Source: Ectocarpus siliculosus | Lineage: Eukaryota; Sar; Phaeophyceae; Ectocarpales; Ectocarpaceae | Length of the DNA stretch: 64,000 nt | NCBI GenBank assembly: GCA_000310025.1 | Contig: FN648368.1 | Coordinates: 154,207-218,206 of the forward strand | Reading direction: 5' to 3' | Shown: positions 59,501 through 64,000 of the stretch, in pieces | Layout of the letters: every line of letters starts with the position of its first letter | Position numbering within the stretch: position 1 is the first letter of the stretch | The notes under the pieces: generated by a model | Seen by the model: the letters and a program-made list of their open reading frames with translations, nothing else | Told to the model about the DNA's origin: nothing | Database searches by the model: none | Program-made: the position numbers and the translations under genes

Positions 59501-61230
59501 TTGACCTGGTTTTCGAGTACAACCACGCCGTTGAGGGGTGGCAGGCGTTGGGTCGCCCGACAATATCGCGGCTTGGAGAGATGGTTCACACGATCAGTGA
59601 CTTCATGAGGGAGATGAGCCAGCTCGTTCAAAAGGAATATGCTAGGTGAGATGCATGCGGACCTTATCTGCTAAACAAGCCAAAATATGAGGGATATTGG
59701 TCCTGTAGTACATGTTTCACTCGTTGGATAGACGACTAAACGCTCGCTAGCGGTGCACGGCGAACTTGGGGCAAGCCAAGTCTGTCCAGCATTTGAACGT
59801 CGGTTGGCACCCCAAAATATTGACCTAGCAAAAGCCAGATGCTGGGGAAACATGAAGCGACGCGTGTCTGTGGTACCCGACTCTACCTTTACGTGGAATA
59901 TAGCCTCCTCCCGTTTCCCAGCGGGCAAAGAAAACTCCCACAAGTTTCCTACCATGGAACGTTTCGCGGCGGCTCTCCAAATTCTTACGCATGTCTCTTC
60001 CGCGGGTGCGAACCTGAGAAGCCCGCCGTTCCTGCACATGCCCCTGGACTTCAAGACCTTGGAAAGTGTCGGCATCAACCCCGATCTGATCGCGTGGACA
60101 GGGGCGGATGCCACTCCCGCCTTGCGAGAAGGGGCTGAAGAGGTGTGGGTCCGGGAAACATGGTTCGCCTACGTCTTTTCAACTGATTGTGTCCAACGGA
60201 TCATGTCACAGCGAATGTGGACGGCGCTTGACTACCGTTTTTTGCCCGATCTTTCATACTAGCTGGAGCTTTGTGCTCTGTTGGAGAAATGACCCACGGT
60301 CTCCTCCCAACCGCTTCTCGACTCATCCACCCGTTCAGCATGTGAACGCGAGAAATAAGGACGATATCCTGGCAAAGCCGAAGGGTGCTCCCAAGGACAA
60401 GCTTTCCTACTACCGCGTGGCCCCTTTCTACTACTTCCAGGTTAAACTATTTATGATGAGGTGTTCTTAGTCGATTTCGAAAGTTTCCTCGACTTCGACA
60501 TTTGTCTCAATATCTTTCCTGTTGGAGTAACACTCGATGCGAGGTCACGGATTTGAAAGACCATCCCCGTGGCCGTCCACTTGTCTTCCCACGACCTTAT
60601 ATTTTCAGAACCGAAAAGCCTTGTTTCGCACGTGTTCGTAGGAGGCCGAACTACCGTAGGTTGTGCTCCACGAGCTGTTCGCTAAAGTTAACCACATAGA
60701 ATGATTGGTTGGGTGATTGGTTGCCTGATTGGCCCCCATCATGTTCTCTGTCTGTTTGCAGCTGTGTGTTGTTGTTGTGTTGCGACGAATTGGGACCACT
60801 TTTCCGCGGTGCCAAACGCACAAGACCCGGCGTGACCAGTCTGGCCATCCTCTTCTGGACCATGCCGACAATTATTTGCGACACACACGTACCACGTTCG
60901 AGTGAGGGCGAGGTTGAACAGCGCGCAAGGTTTCGGTTGTCGAAGAACTTCGGCGTCTAAAGTACGCCTATTTGCCTCTCACGCTCCCCACCCCGTATGC
61001 CGTTGGTCCCTCCGTAATCTAGCGATGGCTGTGGGTTCAGTTTCCTTGGATGGCGTTGTCGGGAAGCAGCGCCGGTGTGGTGTCAGCAGGACCAGCGGGT
61101 GCGAGAGCAGCAACGACAGTGGCCGCGGAAGGGTTTGGTTTTGGAAGTGGTGGCAACTCTGGCGTTGGCGATCGGGGTGATGGAAAAGGCGCCTTGCCAG
61201 ACAAATCACGCAGGCGAGGGAGAAACCCCA
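50554..61230 (+). CDS. STAND P-loop ATPase (NPHP3/TEP1-like) with an inserted EF-hand pair
   Basis: Supported exons: 50554-50711 (start MKPRGKSRSEVDRAP), 51378-51538, 51793-51995, 52119-52420, 52734-53080, 53433-53579, 53885-about 54670, 55508-55615, 55989-56219, 57967-58206, 58283-58453, 58745-58878, 59162-59267, 59491-59645, about 59900-60142, 60339-60440, 61041-about 61230. NACHT-type core: Walker A GPSGSGKSALLANW, FCHAVG, Walker B VIIVVDGLHRLQDK, then WLPLRIPGNVRIIVTAT. The helical/winged-helix part follows: SALYLRTLLRALDW, VGQLYNVFFDSLE, HGLRSQELWSLLA, CEELPWHLKKC, RRELMDYWKLL, FDLVFEYNHAVEGW, PPFLHMPLDF and FPWMALS. An acidic disordered loop (53.9-54.6 kb) and two EF-hands (DTDRDGVVSTAE, DVDNDGELD) sit between. 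Such proteins are ATP-driven switches or scaffolds, NPHP3 at the ciliary base. Unresolved: the exon between 50711 and 51378, phase into the 59.9 kb exon, the EF-hand 2 junction, and the 3' end. Confidence 0.82.
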
Positions 61231-61981
61231 TGAGTAGTTCTGATAGCTTCTCACTGAAAAATTCGTATTGCTACTATTGCCGAAAAACAACGTTTCTGGT
61301 TCTGCCTTCCATGTGTGCACCCATTTCTGTCTGAATGTCTTCAAGGACGTGGCATACCGATGTACTGACATGTGTGGAGGTTTGACCAGGATGCCGCAAT
61401 AACGGTGCCGTATGCGATAGGCATGGCTATGGGCCTCTGCAGAAATAGTACACATTTTAATGCACGCGTAAGGCTGCCATCTGATCCGTGTCAGGCTGAT
61501 TCTGTATTTGCTGCACGATGACTTATTCGGTGTCGATGTGCAATGCTCTTTCTTGATGGTACGGATGGCAATCGAAAACAGATTCTGGCGTGTAAAGCGG
61601 ATAGATCCGTTTGGAGAGCCTTCGGTGAACGTAAGCGAAGACCGACTGAGGTCACGACTCAAGGCGGAGGTCGGGAGATCGGTGACGACTACTCTACTGG
61701 TGAGGAGAGAACCCGTCCGTGACAGTCGTAGACTCCTTAGGATGAGGATTTCTTAGGATGAGGATTTCGATGTCCAAAGGGGCTTCAGCCTTTCTGCTCT
61801 ATGTACAACGGATGCAGGCTGCCCCTTGGTCGCCGCCTAACATCAGTATGCGAACGCCAGCAATGGCCCAGGAAACAAGCGAAAAGGCCTTCACCAAAAC
61901 GCAATGATGTGTTGGTTTTCCGCGGCACCTTTCCTCTAACTCTTCGTATGGATCACACACGAATTTCCTGTGCTGGGACAG

Positions 61982-63773
61982 GACACGCAATCACACTATA
62001 ACCTCCTCAACGATGTCGGCGCCGGGATGGCGTCCAACGCGGCGCATCGGCGACACGCTCTTCGTGTGGAAGCAGAGGAGACGTTCGGCAAACCACCCCG
62101 TGCAAAACAGCCGGTGAAGGCAGTAGAAATGGAATTGTTCCAGGTTTTCCGCAGGGAAGTGTAGTTCTGGGATGTTGTTGCTAAGTACACAATCATGATT
62201 CGGCTGCTGAACAGCTTGAAATATTGGCAGATTGTCCACCTCGTTTTGCATCTGCGATAAGCACAACAGCACTACCAGGGGAAGACCATAATCCACCGGA
62301 TCTGGCAATCCAGGCGTTTGATAAATGTGCACACGAGCGTACGACCACGGTGCTTGCCCATAGTAAGCGCCAGTTCTGTCCATGCGCAATAAAACAGCGC
62401 ACGTTGGCTTCTGTGGGGAGCGCACCACTGTCTACCAACAATGGTACTGGTGGCCGGGGCGGCTTCCTGAGCGAGGACGACTCCGACTTGAACTCGGCTA
62501 TCGTGACGTCTCCTGCTGACCTAAAGTCACTAGGAATAGGGCGGTGAGAAGACAATAACGCGAATAAAATAGCCTGAAGAAACAAGATTAGAACGTCCCG
62601 ACATGTCGGGAAAACCTTTGTATTGCCGGGTGTGCAATCGACTGTTGCCTTGTCGCAGTAGTCGACCACACAAGCACTCGTGGGTGGAACTTTACATTTT
62701 CCTTCGCACGTGTGCCATATCTCGCGCTGGTCAAATGTATTGCGTGATTCCGTGGCTCAGGGACGTTTTGGCTAGCATTGTAGGGGGCGGAGATTTGATG
62801 GGACAAGGCGGCGGCATTGCAAACGACGGGGATGGTAGTGCTGGGTCGAAGGCTCGGAGTGGCATAGGCGGAGGCCGAGGAAGAGGGCGCAACAGCGGGC
62901 TTGGAGCTTCGCACTACCGCAGGGCACTTGCGGACGGACGAAAGGTAAATGCCATGCACCGTAAATGGGGGTGAAATCTGTCAAATGTCAAGCAAGGTAC
63001 ACACCGAGGGGTGCGATTGTGGCAGATGAGTTTGCGTAGGTCGTTTTTCGGCACCCTCCACGAAGCGGGCAGGAAAAAGTAGCAAGCGACTGGTTCGCGC
63101 CTAAAAGACACAATTTGTCTTGCTCGCAATGAGTTTGGATGGGGGTGTAATTTATCGCTACAACAGGATGAGTTGGGTGTTCTTGAAGCAAATGTTGATG
63201 ATCGATTCCCGCTCTCTCCCGTACACACGCTCGCGGGCGCTTCCTCCTCTTTTTTTAACCATGCAGGCTATTAGCGTGCTAGCAGGCACAAACCCGCTGT
63301 CTCCGTTGCCAGGGAAAGCCTTGGTGGAGACTGGAAGTTTCCTGGGCACTAGCATCAGCATATTCCCGATGTCCATGGATGAGGAAATGTGCGTCAACTT
63401 GTAAAGGTGTAGCCACGACAAACAATCGAGAGGCCCAACAATAAACGTGAAAACGCGTTACAACAATGAGACCGCCTACCACTTCCACTTCTTTGCGAAG
63501 ATCTACGGCTGCCATCCCCTTTCGGTGTCGGAGTGTACACCTCAGTTTACAATTTTTTTATGTGTTTGATGTAAGGTGCAAATATCAGTATTCACTCTCT
63601 GTCGCTCGCTGTTGATCGCATTTCTGTTCAACCGGCGGTCCACCAGGGTGCATGAGGCCAAGGACATGGCACTAAAGCTGCGACATATCCACGACGCCCT
63701 GCAAGGAGAAGTGAAACGAAAGACCAAGAGACTAATCGAGATCAAGCGAGGCGTCGAGGAGCGGAATTCACAG
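61982..63773 (+). CDS. Further exons to the right edge: same gene or the next one
   Basis: Exons I can support: 61982-62143 (ALRVEAEETFGKPPRAKQPV, 54 codons, phase 0 both ends), one ending at 62543 (SDLNSAIVTSPADLKSLGIG), one ending at 62944 (glycine/arginine-rich, then ASHYRRALADGRK), 63267-63400 (LSPLPGKALVETGSFLGTS) and 63647-63773 (HEAKDMALKLRHIHDALQGE, a basic coiled coil). The last two join in phase. No domain is recognised. They may be the C-terminal tail of the STAND protein, where NPHP3 relatives often carry coiled coil or TPR, or a separate gene cut by the window edge. A possible exon near 61550-61630 (ENRFWRVKRIDPFGEPSVN) is uncertain. Confidence 0.5.
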
Positions 63774-64000
63774 GTTACGCGTGGGATCATACAGAAGTAT
63801 CTCATTTTTCATTTATCCACGATTAGATTGACATGTCATTTCAATACACAACATTTTGTGGGACTTGGGCTCCACCAACGTGGTGTGAAGCGCCCATTAT
63901 TCTAGGCTCAGAAAAATCTTGATAGGTCTCTGGCGTCCATCCTCGGGAAGACTTGTGTTCGTCGTCGTTGTCTGCGACCCGTCCAACAACGTCTCCCCAA

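Noticed and set aside
1-64000. CRISPR arrays, rRNA genes, bacterial operons
   Set aside because: No regularly spaced direct repeats with unique spacers, no rRNA-like sequence and no prokaryotic gene packing were seen.

Overview
This window is nuclear DNA from a eukaryote with long introns. Protein-coding genes are split into short exons, often 60-250 bases, separated by introns of 150 bases to more than 1 kb with GT..AG or occasional GC..AG borders. No operons, ribosome binding sites or bacterial genes are visible. The mix of a GT48 beta-1,3-glucan synthase, a microsomal P450, a kinesin-14-like gene, a large STAND NTPase, Ty1/copia and LINE remnants and a tyrosine-recombinase element, in GC-balanced intron-heavy DNA, would suit a stramenopile, most likely a brown alga of the Ectocarpus kind. 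That placement is inference. Gene models below were spliced by eye; wherever two exons were joined, the codon phase was checked, and the places where phase does not close are stated.

Layout. (1) 534-6931, plus strand: the C-terminal membrane half of a glucan synthase, cut by the left window edge. (2) 6932-11728: no gene; a dispersed repeat, a run of 174 N, and poor-looking sequence around the gap. (3) 11729-20277, plus: a complete cytochrome P450 with all signature motifs over at least 13 exons. (4) About 20.3-37.7 kb: a mobile-element graveyard with a 5'-truncated LINE, a broken Ty1/copia element that stops inside its reverse transcriptase, and a compact tyrosine-recombinase element at 34332-36850 whose four terminal repeats have the split-direct-repeat order of Ngaro/PAT elements, although no reverse transcriptase lies inside. 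(5) 37739-43691, minus: a kinesin-14-type gene (coiled coil, then motor) with all three nucleotide-binding motifs altered. (6) 45203-50269, minus: an ankyrin-WW protein with a probable N-myristoylated, disordered N-terminus; coding-looking pieces at 43.9-44.6 kb may be its C-terminus. (7) 50554 to about 61.2 kb, plus: a STAND P-loop ATPase of the NPHP3/TEP1 kind with an EF-hand pair in the middle, followed to the right edge by further exons that belong to it or to the next gene.

The genes at 50269 (minus) and 50554 (plus) start head to head and share a 284-base spacer. The most unusual points are the tyrosine-recombinase element with split direct repeats, an inverted duplicate of two ankyrin-gene exons within the same transcription unit, several GC-AG introns, and a palindrome-like ten-base word repeated in non-coding DNA.
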